Shown here: in pieces, positions 57,909 to 64,000 of the stretch
How positions within the stretch are numbered: position 1 is the stretch's first letter
Layout of the letters: each line of letters begins with the position of its first letter
Assembly (NCBI RefSeq): GCF_011734195.1
Contig: NZ_JAANTH010000002.1
Span: 868,001-932,000, forward strand
Direction of reading: 5' to 3'
Length of the DNA: 64,000 nucleotides
DNA from: Halobacterium sp. R2-5
GTDB lineage: Archaea; Halobacteriota; Halobacteria; Halobacteriales; Halobacteriaceae
Translations under genes and position numbers: made by a program
Notes under the pieces: generated by a model
Told to the model about the DNA's origin: nothing
The model's input: the letters and a program-made list of their open reading frames with translations, nothing else
The model's database searches: none

Positions 57909-58370
57909 ATGGACGTGCGCGTGCCGTCGGACAGCGAGCGAGCGGCGGTCGCCGACCGGCTGCTCCGGCCGGCGTACCGCGCGGCCGAGGCCGTCGACCC
58001 CGCGTTCAACGACCTCGACGAGTCGGTCGTCGCCGACGAGGACTGCTCGCGCTGGCTGGACGACGACGGCCGCACGATGTTCGCCGCGTACGACCCCGAG
58101 CCCGTCGGCGTCGTCACCGGCGGCGTCTCGTCGTCGCCGGAGCTCTACGCGCGCGGCGACAGCTGCTACGTCGATGGCCTCTACGTCGTCCCCGAGCGCC
58201 GCCGCGAGGGCGTCGCTGGCGAACTCCTCGACCGCATGAAAGCGTGGGGTCGCGAGCGCGGCTGCGAGTACGCGCGGCTCTCCGTGCACGTCGACAACCA
58301 CGCCGCGATGGCGTTCTACGAGGCCCACGGCTTCGAGCCGAAGTTCCGCAGCCTCCGCCGGCGGCTCTAA
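57909..58370 (+). CDS. GNAT-family N-acetyltransferase
   Basis: A 153-residue acetyltransferase: the acetyl-CoA loop VVPERRREGVAGELLDRMK after VDGLYV, then YARLSVHVDNHAAMAFYEAHGFEP, typical of RimI-like GNATs. The 3' end overlaps the stop of the convergent gene at 58367 by four bases. Confidence 0.88.
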   Translation: MDVRVPSDSERAAVADRLLRPAYRAAEAVDPAFNDLDESVVADEDCSRWLDDDGRTMFAAYDPEPVGVVTGGVSSSPELYARGDSCYVDGLYVVPERRREGVAGELLDRMKAWGRERGCEYARLSVHVDNHAAMAFYEAHGFEPKFRSLRRRL

Positions 58371-59197
58371 CTGTCCGGTCCGAAGGACTTCCCGTCGCGC
58401 TCCTCGGCGTCCATCCGGCGGAGCGCGGCGCGCGCGTTGCTCGCCTCGTACCCGAAGAAGACGCCCTCGGCGTACTCCTCGACGACCTCGGCGGCGTGAA
58501 TCAGGTTGTCGACGTCGACGTTGACGGCGTACAGCTCCACGCTGAACGGGACGTCGAGGAAGTCAGCGAATCCGGACGCGATGGTCTCCAGCCAGTACGT
58601 CGTACCGTAGTTCGTGTCGTACAGCGGCACGACGAACTCGTCGACGTGCTCGGCGAGCGCCTCGACGTCGAGGCCGGAGCGCTCGTAGAGGTGGCCGGGG
58701 TAGGGGTCGGGGTAGAGCGTGAGGTACGTCGTCCCCGGAATTCGGTCGGCGGCGTCCGCGACGAACTCCGTGACGACGTCCGCGCGCCAGTCGTACCAGT
58801 CGTCGAACTCGGATTCCGCGAACGCGGTCTCGCAGCGCTCGCAGTGGCAGTACTCGGCGCGCGGGAACCCGACGTCGTCGAGGCGGACGTCGCCGTTGAC
58901 CTCGCCGCAGGTCTCGATGACGGTGAGGAGGCCGTTCCGGTAGTCCTCCGCGAGCGGGCAGATGTACGACCAGTCGAAGTACGGCTGCTCGCGGGTGGCC
59001 GCGTTGCCCTCGTCGTCGACGGGCACGAGGTCGGGTTCGGTGCCTGCGGTGGCGTTGTCGCCGAAGCATGACACCATGTTGACGGCGTCCTCCAGCGGGT
59101 CGGTGTGACGGCCGGTGACGTCTTTGACCTCGTAGAACGCGCGGTCGAACTCCGGCCACTCGACTTCCTCCGCGTTCCGCGTGACGACGCCGTACAT
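58367..59197 (-). CDS. Conserved protein, possible glycoside-hydrolase-like TIM barrel
   Basis: A 276-residue protein of unknown family. VRLDDVGFPRAEYCHCERCETAF resembles the strand-4 motif of hypothetical glycosyl-hydrolase families (DUF4015/GHL group, with xDxxRFP and a CxC...C cluster), and YLTLYPDPYPGHLYERSGLD fits a barrel strand. The Cys residues suggest a metal site. The start at 59197 is clear. This is weak evidence and other TIM-barrel functions are possible. Confidence 0.7.
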   Translation of the reverse strand: MYGVVTRNAEEVEWPEFDRAFYEVKDVTGRHTDPLEDAVNMVSCFGDNATAGTEPDLVPVDDEGNAATREQPYFDWSYICPLAEDYRNGLLTVIETCGEVNGDVRLDDVGFPRAEYCHCERCETAFAESEFDDWYDWRADVVTEFVADAADRIPGTTYLTLYPDPYPGHLYERSGLDVEALAEHVDEFVVPLYDTNYGTTYWLETIASGFADFLDVPFSVELYAVNVDVDNLIHAAEVVEEYAEGVFFGYEASNARAALRRMDAEERDGKSFGPDS

Positions 59198-59306
59198 GTC
59201 CGCGACTTTGCCGGCGGGCCGCCTAAGTCGTTCGCTCTCGGCACGCGACGGCGAGAAAACGGCGGCAGTTAGCGCGCGAGACGGGGACCGTGTGGCGTGT
59301 GGGCGG

Positions 59307-59426
59307 TCAGTCGATGCGGTCGACTTCCTGCGGGGCCTCCGGGGCCTCGTCGCCCCCGATGACGAACTTCCAGACGAGCGCTACGACGACCAGTGCGGCG
59401 ACGGCTTTCACGAGTTTCCCTGCCAT
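59307..59426 (-). CDS. Small 39-residue single-helix membrane protein
   Basis: A very short gene: MAGKLVKAVAALVVVALVWK, then FVIGGDEAPEAPQEVDRID. It has a single transmembrane helix and an acidic Pro/Glu tail. A clean start (59426) and stop, with a helix of normal length, support it; similar tiny proteins are common in haloarchaea. Function unknown. Confidence 0.55.
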   Translation of the reverse strand: MAGKLVKAVAALVVVALVWKFVIGGDEAPEAPQEVDRID

Positions 59427-59499
59427 GGCTGACACTACCGGTGCTGCTGTTAAACGCTTTGCGGGGCCGGCACGAATCCCTGTATTCGCGCCGACACCC

Positions 59500-59958
59500 T
59501 CAGTCCCGGAGGTGGGCGGTGATGTCCTCGCGGACGATCTCCCCGCAGTACTCGCAGCGCAGCCCGTCGTCGAGCACCGCGAACGTCGGGTCGACGGGCT
59601 CGCCCGCGTTCGTGATGCACTCGCGGTTCGGACAGACGAGCACGCCGCCGACCTCCTCGGGGCGCTCGACGCGGCGCTTCTCGACGACGTCGTAGTCGCG
59701 GATGATGTTGATGGTGGCCTCGGGCGCGATGAGCGAGAGGACTTCCGCCTCCGAGTCGCTGAGTTCGCGGCCCTCGACTTTCACGACGTCCTTGCGGCCG
59801 AGCCTGTCGGAGGGAACGTTCATCCCGAGGCTGACCGTCGTGCCCCCGGTGCCGTCGATGCCGAGCAGTTTGAGCACGTGCAGCGCCTCCCCGGCGGAGA
59901 CGTGGTCGATGACGGTGCCGCTCTGAATCTTCGAGACGCGGAGTTCTGTATCAGTCAT
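59500..59958 (-). CDS. pyrI: Aspartate carbamoyltransferase regulatory chain
   Basis: A 152-residue regulatory subunit. The N-terminal nucleotide-binding domain has [17 protein letters not shown] and [20 protein letters not shown]; the C-terminal zinc site is CPNRECITN...CEYCG. It binds ATP/CTP and controls PyrB in pyrimidine synthesis. The ATG overlaps the pyrB stop by eight bases. Confidence 0.96.
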   Translation of the reverse strand: MTDTELRVSKIQSGTVIDHVSAGEALHVLKLLGIDGTGGTTVSLGMNVPSDRLGRKDVVKVEGRELSDSEAEVLSLIAPEATINIIRDYDVVEKRRVERPEEVGGVLVCPNRECITNAGEPVDPTFAVLDDGLRCEYCGEIVREDITAHLRD

Positions 59959-60862
59959 CGTTCAGGAGGAGGTCGAGGAGGGCCATCCGCACCGGGACGC
60001 CGTTGTGCGCCTGTTCGAAGTACGTCGCGTTCTCCGTCTCGTCGATGGCGCCCGAGATCTCGTCCACGCGGGGCAGCGGGTGCATCACCGCGAGGTCGTC
60101 GCTCGCCGCGTCGAGGGTCTCCGGCGTGATGCGGTACTCGCCGGCGACTTCCTCGTACTCGTCCTCGTCGGGGAAGCGCTCGCGCTGGATGCGCGTGACG
60201 TACAGCACGTCGAGGTTCGGGAGGACGGCCTCGAGGTCTTCGTGCTCGCGGACCTGCGCGCCGGCCTCGTGGAGGTCGTAGCGCACCGACCGGGGCAGCC
60301 GCAGGCTCTCGGGGCTGACGAAGTGCTGGCGGACGTCGAAGTTCGTGAGCGCGTGCGCCAGCGAGTGGACGGTGCGGCCGTACTTCAGGTCGCCCATGAT
60401 GCCGACGGAGATGTCGTCGAGACCGGCGCGCTCCCGGATCGTGTAGAGGTCCAGCAGCGTCTGGCTCGGGTGGTGGCCGGCGCCGTCCCCGGCGTTCACC
60501 ACGGGCACGTCGACGTGCTCGCTGGCCATCTTCGCGGCGCCCTGCTTCGGGTGCCGGAGCACGATGCCGTCCGCGTACCCCTCGACGACGCGGACGGTGT
60601 CGGCCAGCGATTCGCCCTTCTTCACGGAGGAGGACTCCACGGAGCCCATGTCGACGACGTCGCCGCCGAGGCGCTTCGCGGCCGTCTCGAAGCTCATCTT
60701 CGTGCGCGTGCTCGGCTCGAAGAAGCACAGCGCGAGCAGCGTGTCCGCGTACCGCTCGCTGGCGGCCTCCGGGTCGTCGTCGAAGGCGGCCGCCCTGTCG
60801 AGGACCGTCTCGATGTCGGCCCGCGAGAGCTGCTTGGCGGTCAGGAGGTGGTCGTGACGCAT
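59951..60862 (-). CDS. pyrB: Aspartate carbamoyltransferase catalytic chain
   Basis: A 303-residue catalytic subunit of pyrimidine synthesis. The carbamoyl-phosphate site is [21 protein letters not shown] (STRTK), followed by [15 protein letters not shown] and HPLPRVDEI. Start ATG at 60862. A 7-bp stem hairpin lies 20 bases upstream (60882-60900). It forms an operon with pyrI. Confidence 0.97.
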   Translation of the reverse strand: MRHDHLLTAKQLSRADIETVLDRAAAFDDDPEAASERYADTLLALCFFEPSTRTKMSFETAAKRLGGDVVDMGSVESSSVKKGESLADTVRVVEGYADGIVLRHPKQGAAKMASEHVDVPVVNAGDGAGHHPSQTLLDLYTIRERAGLDDISVGIMGDLKYGRTVHSLAHALTNFDVRQHFVSPESLRLPRSVRYDLHEAGAQVREHEDLEAVLPNLDVLYVTRIQRERFPDEDEYEEVAGEYRITPETLDAASDDLAVMHPLPRVDEISGAIDETENATYFEQAHNGVPVRMALLDLLLNDD

Positions 60863-60881
60863 CGATTCAGTACGCGAGCCC

Positions 60882-60900
60882 CGGGAGCGTAAAGCTCCCG
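60882..60900. promoter_or_regulatory. Hairpin in the pyrB leader
   Basis: CGGGAGC-GTAAA-GCTCCCG, a perfect 7-bp stem with a 5-base loop, 20 bases before the pyrB start. It may be an operator or RNA element controlling pyrBI. Confidence 0.4.
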
Positions 60901-61009
60901 AAGCGCGACCGAAGCGCGGCGTGCCACCGCGGCGCACGCAGCCCCGCAGTCACGGAGTGTCGGGTGTTCGCCAGCGTTCCCGCTTCGCTCCGCGAAAAAC
61001 ACCCGCTCC

Positions 61010-61726
61010 CTACTCCATCTGGTTCTCGGCGCGCCGCATCAGCCCGAGCACCGTGTTGATCTCCCGTCCGGTCGGGTGGCTGCGGCCGACCATCCGGCGG
61101 AGCATCCGCATCGCCTTGTCGCGTTTCTCGTCGGGGTAGTCGATGGCCGCGAGGAACCCCTCGGCGTGCTCGTAGAACCGGTCGATCTCTTCCTCGTCGG
61201 CGCGGTGGCGTTCGACGTCCGGGAGCTGGGTCTCGCTCATCGCGAGGTCGCGGAGCTCGTACAGCGCGACCGTGGCGGCCTGCCCGAGGTTCATCACGGG
61301 GTAGTCGTGGTTCGCGGGAATCGACGCCACCTCGTCGATTTGGGCGAGCTCGTCGTTCGTCAGGCCGACGCGCTCGCGACCGAACACGAGCGCGGTGTCC
61401 GCCTCGACGTCCGCGAGGCTGTCCGATAGTTCGGCGGGCGTTCGGAACGGGAAGCGCACGTGCTTGGTGGCGTCCTCGTTCGTGATGGCGGTGAACCCGA
61501 CCGTGTGGAACTCGGAGACGAGCTCGTCGAAGGCGAGCTCGCGCGCGGTCGGGAGCACGTCCTCGCGGGCGTGGCCGGCGAAGCCGTACGCCTCGGAATC
61601 CCGGCCAAGGTACGGCGGGTCGACGAGCAGGAGGTCCTCGAACCCGAAGTTCTTCATCGCCCGCGCGATGGTGCCGACGTTCCCCGACGTCTCGGCGTCC
61701 ACGACGGCGACGGTCGGCTTACTCAT
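61010..61726 (-). CDS. trmJ: SpoU-family RNA methyltransferase, TrmJ-like
   Basis: A 238-residue SPOUT methyltransferase for 2'-O-methylation of tRNA. N-terminal VAVVDAETSGNVGTIARAMKNFGF gives motif 1; LVFGRERVGLTNDEL and ASIPANHDYPVMNLGQAATVALYEL give motifs 2 and 3. The C-terminal helical extension (about 165-238) fits archaeal TrmJ. Its ATG overlaps the 61719-62273 gene by eight bases. Confidence 0.93.
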   Translation of the reverse strand: MSKPTVAVVDAETSGNVGTIARAMKNFGFEDLLLVDPPYLGRDSEAYGFAGHAREDVLPTARELAFDELVSEFHTVGFTAITNEDATKHVRFPFRTPAELSDSLADVEADTALVFGRERVGLTNDELAQIDEVASIPANHDYPVMNLGQAATVALYELRDLAMSETQLPDVERHRADEEEIDRFYEHAEGFLAAIDYPDEKRDKAMRMLRRMVGRSHPTGREINTVLGLMRRAENQME

Positions 61727-62273
61727 CGGCGGTCGGGTACTCGGCGTCCAGTTCCACGTCGAGGTCGTCGGCGTCGATCTCCGGCCGGAGGTCGATGCCC
61801 GCCTGTTCGTCCTCCGGGAGCTCGACGTTCTGAATCTCGGGGTCGGGGACGTCCGGGTCCGGCGTCTCCGCGGGGTCGGTGGCGACGTGCTCGGGGCCGT
61901 CGTACCACTCCGGGGCGCGCTCGCCGTCCGCGAACCACTCGCGGAACGCCTCCTGTAGTTCTTCCGTGCCGCGGTACTGCTCGCCGCCGTCCTCGAGGAA
62001 CCAGTAGTAGAAGTCGACCTCGTGGGCGTCGCAGAGCAGCACCTCGGCGCGTGGCTCGCCGTACACCGCGGCGGGCGTGTTCCGCGCCTCGTAGTCCTCG
62101 CCGTGCACCAGGTAGCAGGCGTCGCAGGGCCGGTCCATCAGCGTCGGGAGCCGGCGCAGCCGCGCGCTCGCGTCGTCTCCCATCTCCTCGAAGCTCCGGT
62201 AGTCGCCGTCCTTGTCGAACACCTCGTCCTCGTCGAAGCGCCACCCCCGGAAGCCGATGCTCACCTTGCTCAT
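61719..62273 (-). CDS. Haloarchaeal conserved protein with Cys motifs
   Basis: A 184-residue protein. It has RPCDACYLVHGEDYEARNTP and EVLLCDAHEVDFYYWFLED, giving three Cys and a His that could bind zinc, and an acidic Pro/Asp-rich C-terminal tail ending TADE. Overlap with trmJ suggests a role linked to RNA modification. No family name is assigned. Confidence 0.75.
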   Translation of the reverse strand: MSKVSIGFRGWRFDEDEVFDKDGDYRSFEEMGDDASARLRRLPTLMDRPCDACYLVHGEDYEARNTPAAVYGEPRAEVLLCDAHEVDFYYWFLEDGGEQYRGTEELQEAFREWFADGERAPEWYDGPEHVATDPAETPDPDVPDPEIQNVELPEDEQAGIDLRPEIDADDLDVELDAEYPTADE

Positions 62274-62387
62274 TGCCGGCGGCTAGGCGGCCGACCTACA
62301 AAAGTCGCCTGAAGCCCGCGCTTGCCGGAGCCGGCCGTCAGTCCCGGAACCGATTGGCCTATGAGCGGCCGGTCCCGCCTTCGAGGC

Positions 62388-63503
62388 ATGCAGACGGTCG
62401 ACGCCGCCGGCCTCCCCATCGGAGACGGCCACCCGCCCCGCATCATGGGCGTGCTGAACGTCTCGAAGGAATCGCCGTACGACCCGAGCGTCTTCGACGA
62501 CCCCGACGAGGCGGCCGCGTACGTCGACAAGGCGCTCGTCGGCGAGGGCGCGGACATCGTCGACGTCGGCCTCGAGTCCGCGAACAAGAAGTTCGACGTG
62601 CTCTCCGCCGAGCAGGAGTTAGCGCGCCTCGATACGGCCGTCGAGACCATCCAGCGGGTCGACGGCGACGCCGTGTTCTCCATCGAGACGCGGTACGCCG
62701 AAGTCGCCGACGAGGCGCTCTCGCGGGGCTTCGACATGGTCAACGACATCTGCGGGTTCGCCGACCCCGAGATGCCCGCGGTCTGCGAGGCCCACGACGT
62801 CGCCGTCGCGAAGATGGCGAGCCCGCCGGACCTCGAACGTCCGGGCGCGGTCGAGGACGTCGACGACATCTACGACGCGCTCACGCTGAACGGCTTCACG
62901 GACAAGACCATCGTCGACCCCGCGTTCGGCGGGTGGAGCGAGGCCAAGACCCTCGACGACGACCGCGAGACGTTCGACCGGCTCCGTGAGTTCCGCGGGC
63001 ACGGCCACCCGATTCTGGTCTCGATCAACCGGAAGAACTTCCTCCGGGAGGTCGCCGACCGCTCCACGGCGGAAGCGCTCCCGGTCTCGCTGGCGGCGAC
63101 GTCGATGGCGGTTGAGCGCGGTGCGCACGTGATCCGGACCCACGACGTCGCGGAGACCCGGGACGCCGCCCTCGTCGGCTACGAGTTCCGCCGGGACCGC
63201 CGCGACGACGGCCGCGTCGAGGAGCTCGACGTGACGACAGTCCGGGAGGCCGAGCGCCACGTCTCGCGGCTCGACGGCGACCTCGACGCGGCGGCCGACG
63301 CGGCCGCCAGAGCGTACGAAGTACACGGGTTAGGCACCGATGAACGGGCCGCGCTAGCGGACGCGGGGGTCGCCGTCACGGGGGACGACCCGGCGTTCGT
63401 CGCGGCGCCCGTGAGCGTCCTCCGGGCGGCCGCGGCGGAACTGGAATCGCGGGACAGCGCGCTCGCCGACCTCTTCTCGGCGTGGTCGGTAAGCGACACG
63501 TAA
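62388..63503 (+). CDS. Dihydropteroate-synthase-like protein
   Basis: A 371-residue pterin-binding TIM-barrel enzyme. The start PRIMGVLNVSKESPYDPSVF replaces the usual LNVTPDSFSDG; VDVGLESANKKFDVLSAEQE replaces the usual GGESTRPG. ETRYAEVADEALSRGFDMVNDICGF and KMASPPDLE are also conserved. It is likely the archaeal DHPS or a related methyltransferase. The next gene mptE encodes the preceding step, which supports pterin synthesis. ATG at 62388. Confidence 0.82.
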   Translation: MQTVDAAGLPIGDGHPPRIMGVLNVSKESPYDPSVFDDPDEAAAYVDKALVGEGADIVDVGLESANKKFDVLSAEQELARLDTAVETIQRVDGDAVFSIETRYAEVADEALSRGFDMVNDICGFADPEMPAVCEAHDVAVAKMASPPDLERPGAVEDVDDIYDALTLNGFTDKTIVDPAFGGWSEAKTLDDDRETFDRLREFRGHGHPILVSINRKNFLREVADRSTAEALPVSLAATSMAVERGAHVIRTHDVAETRDAALVGYEFRRDRRDDGRVEELDVTTVREAERHVSRLDGDLDAAADAAARAYEVHGLGTDERAALADAGVAVTGDDPAFVAAPVSVLRAAAAELESRDSALADLFSAWSVSDT

Positions 63504-63634
63504 CGGGAAAGCTTATACCGACGGGGACTAAATCCCGGATTGGAAGCCGGACCCCCGCTGGGTAGGGGTACTTTGCGGGGCGTCTCGGCTCGAACCAGGA
63601 ATCCTTTCATTTATTCAGGCCCGTAGCGACAGCC
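63504..63634. promoter_or_regulatory. Intergenic region between the DHPS-like gene and mptE
   Basis: 131 bases with no gene. A TATA-like GCTTATACC at 63511-63519, an A/T-rich CATTTATTC at 63609-63617, and a hairpin CCCCGC (63553-63558) / GCGGGG (63575-63580) between them. The hairpin could be a terminator, a leader structure or a small RNA. Confidence 0.4.
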
Positions 63635-64000
63635 ATGGAGTTCGCCGACTGGGCGCCCGTCTACGCCGAGATTCTCGACGACTTCGGGTTCGACAGGGCC
63701 GCCGACGAGCGGGCGCGGGACGTGCTCGCCGAGTTCGCGGAGCCGTTCGACGTCTCGCGGCTCGACTGCACCGGCCGGCGGGTCGCTATCGCGGGCGGCG
63801 CCCCGTCGCTGGCGGACGAAGCGACCGTCGCGGCCGACGCGGACGTGGTGTTCGCGGCGTCGACGGCCGTGGACGTGCTCGCCGACGACGGCGTCGGCGT
63901 CGACCTGATGGTGACCGACCTCGACAAGAACCCGGAGACGGCACGCCGGCTCACCGAGTCCGGGACACCCGTCGCGGCGCACGCCCACGGCGACAACGTT
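63635..64000 (+). CDS. mptE: 6-hydroxymethyl-7,8-dihydropterin pyrophosphokinase MptE (3'-truncated)
   Basis: The first 122 codons of a DUF115-type pterin pyrophosphokinase. The N-terminus is MEFADWAPVYAEILDDFGFD; then RVAIAGGAPSLADE and VDLMVTDLDKNPETARR (DUF115 core with DxD). The gene runs off the right edge. It follows the DHPS-like gene, the next step of the same pathway. Confidence 0.9.
   Translation, partial: MEFADWAPVYAEILDDFGFDRAADERARDVLAEFAEPFDVSRLDCTGRRVAIAGGAPSLADEATVAADADVVFAASTAVDVLADDGVGVDLMVTDLDKNPETARRLTESGTPVAAHAHGDNV

Noticed and set aside
1-64000. Insertion sequence or provirus genes
   Set aside because: No transposase, integrase or capsid-like frame was recognised in any reading frame; only small palindromic repeats and a toxin-antitoxin pair suggest mobility.

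Overview
This is a GC-rich segment of a halophilic archaeon's (class Halobacteria) main chromosome. The evidence is strongly acidic Asp/Glu-rich proteins throughout, archaeal information-processing genes (Orc1/Cdc6, aIF2-beta, RNase P protein subunits, proteasome alpha, RPA, SBDS) and many small haloarchaeal conserved families (DUF5785, DUF5796, UPF0058, UPF0212, HalX response regulator). Nothing seen in the sequence settles the genus. There are no rRNA genes, no transposase genes and no CRISPR array. One tRNA gene is present.

Layout. 1-1018: the 3' part of dabA. 1037-7647: an acetyltransferase, surE, an amino-acid permease with its probable Lrp/AsnC regulator, an Rsm22-type methyltransferase and a prephenate-dehydrogenase-like gene. 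7772-10779: a histidine kinase, a HalX response regulator and a PAS protein with a degenerate receiver. 10786-16882: an M24 peptidase, aroA, aroC, uracil-DNA glycosylase and small genes. 16883-18679: a replication origin, with orc1/cdc6 flanked on both sides by origin recognition boxes, followed by tRNA-Ser(TGA). 19384-21534: a lower-GC, rearranged patch holding a VapBC-like toxin-antitoxin pair, a decayed second antitoxin copy, a lipoprotein gene and a duplicated tail of the chorismate mutase gene. 21501-22618: the shikimate kinase and chorismate mutase pair.

22798-36142: small haloarchaeal genes; the minus-strand operon rpa1, rpap, rpe and lhr (single-stranded DNA binding, helicase and phosphoesterase); an arfC-like riboflavin reductase; an HPP membrane protein; a glutaredoxin-thioredoxin reductase fusion. 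36146-41965: aIF2-beta, UPF0058, UPF0212, Ogg1-type glycosylase, acylphosphatase, nnrDE, moaC and hflX. 42034-45812: aldehyde dehydrogenase, pirin, a one-domain flavoprotein and a TetR regulator; the first three share a palindromic operator-like site. 46197-51592: the archaeal exosome/RNase P/proteasome gene neighbourhood (SBDS, psmA, rnp2, methyltransferase, rnp3, COG1325), interrupted by one membrane-protein gene. 51701-56941: three alkaline-phosphatase/sulfatase-superfamily enzymes with a glycosyltransferase and a UPF0104 membrane protein, probably a surface or lipid glycoconjugate cluster. 56981-64000: small genes, pyrBI, a TrmJ-type RNA methyltransferase, a dihydropteroate-synthase-like gene and the start of mptE.

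The most unusual signal is a set of short two-hairpin palindromic cassettes lying in frame inside otherwise ordinary conserved genes. Two related copies are in rsm22 and rpap and encode a similar peptide; the longer hairpin carries a compensatory base-pair change. A third cassette, different in sequence but built the same way, lies in lhr. They resemble in concept the protein-coding palindromic elements of Rickettsia. Other notable structures are the ORB arrangement at oriC, the duplicated vapB/aroQ-tail unit, the shared TTTACC-N4-GGTAAA operators with a tiny upstream ORF in front of pirin, and two kinds of intergenic palindromic repeat.
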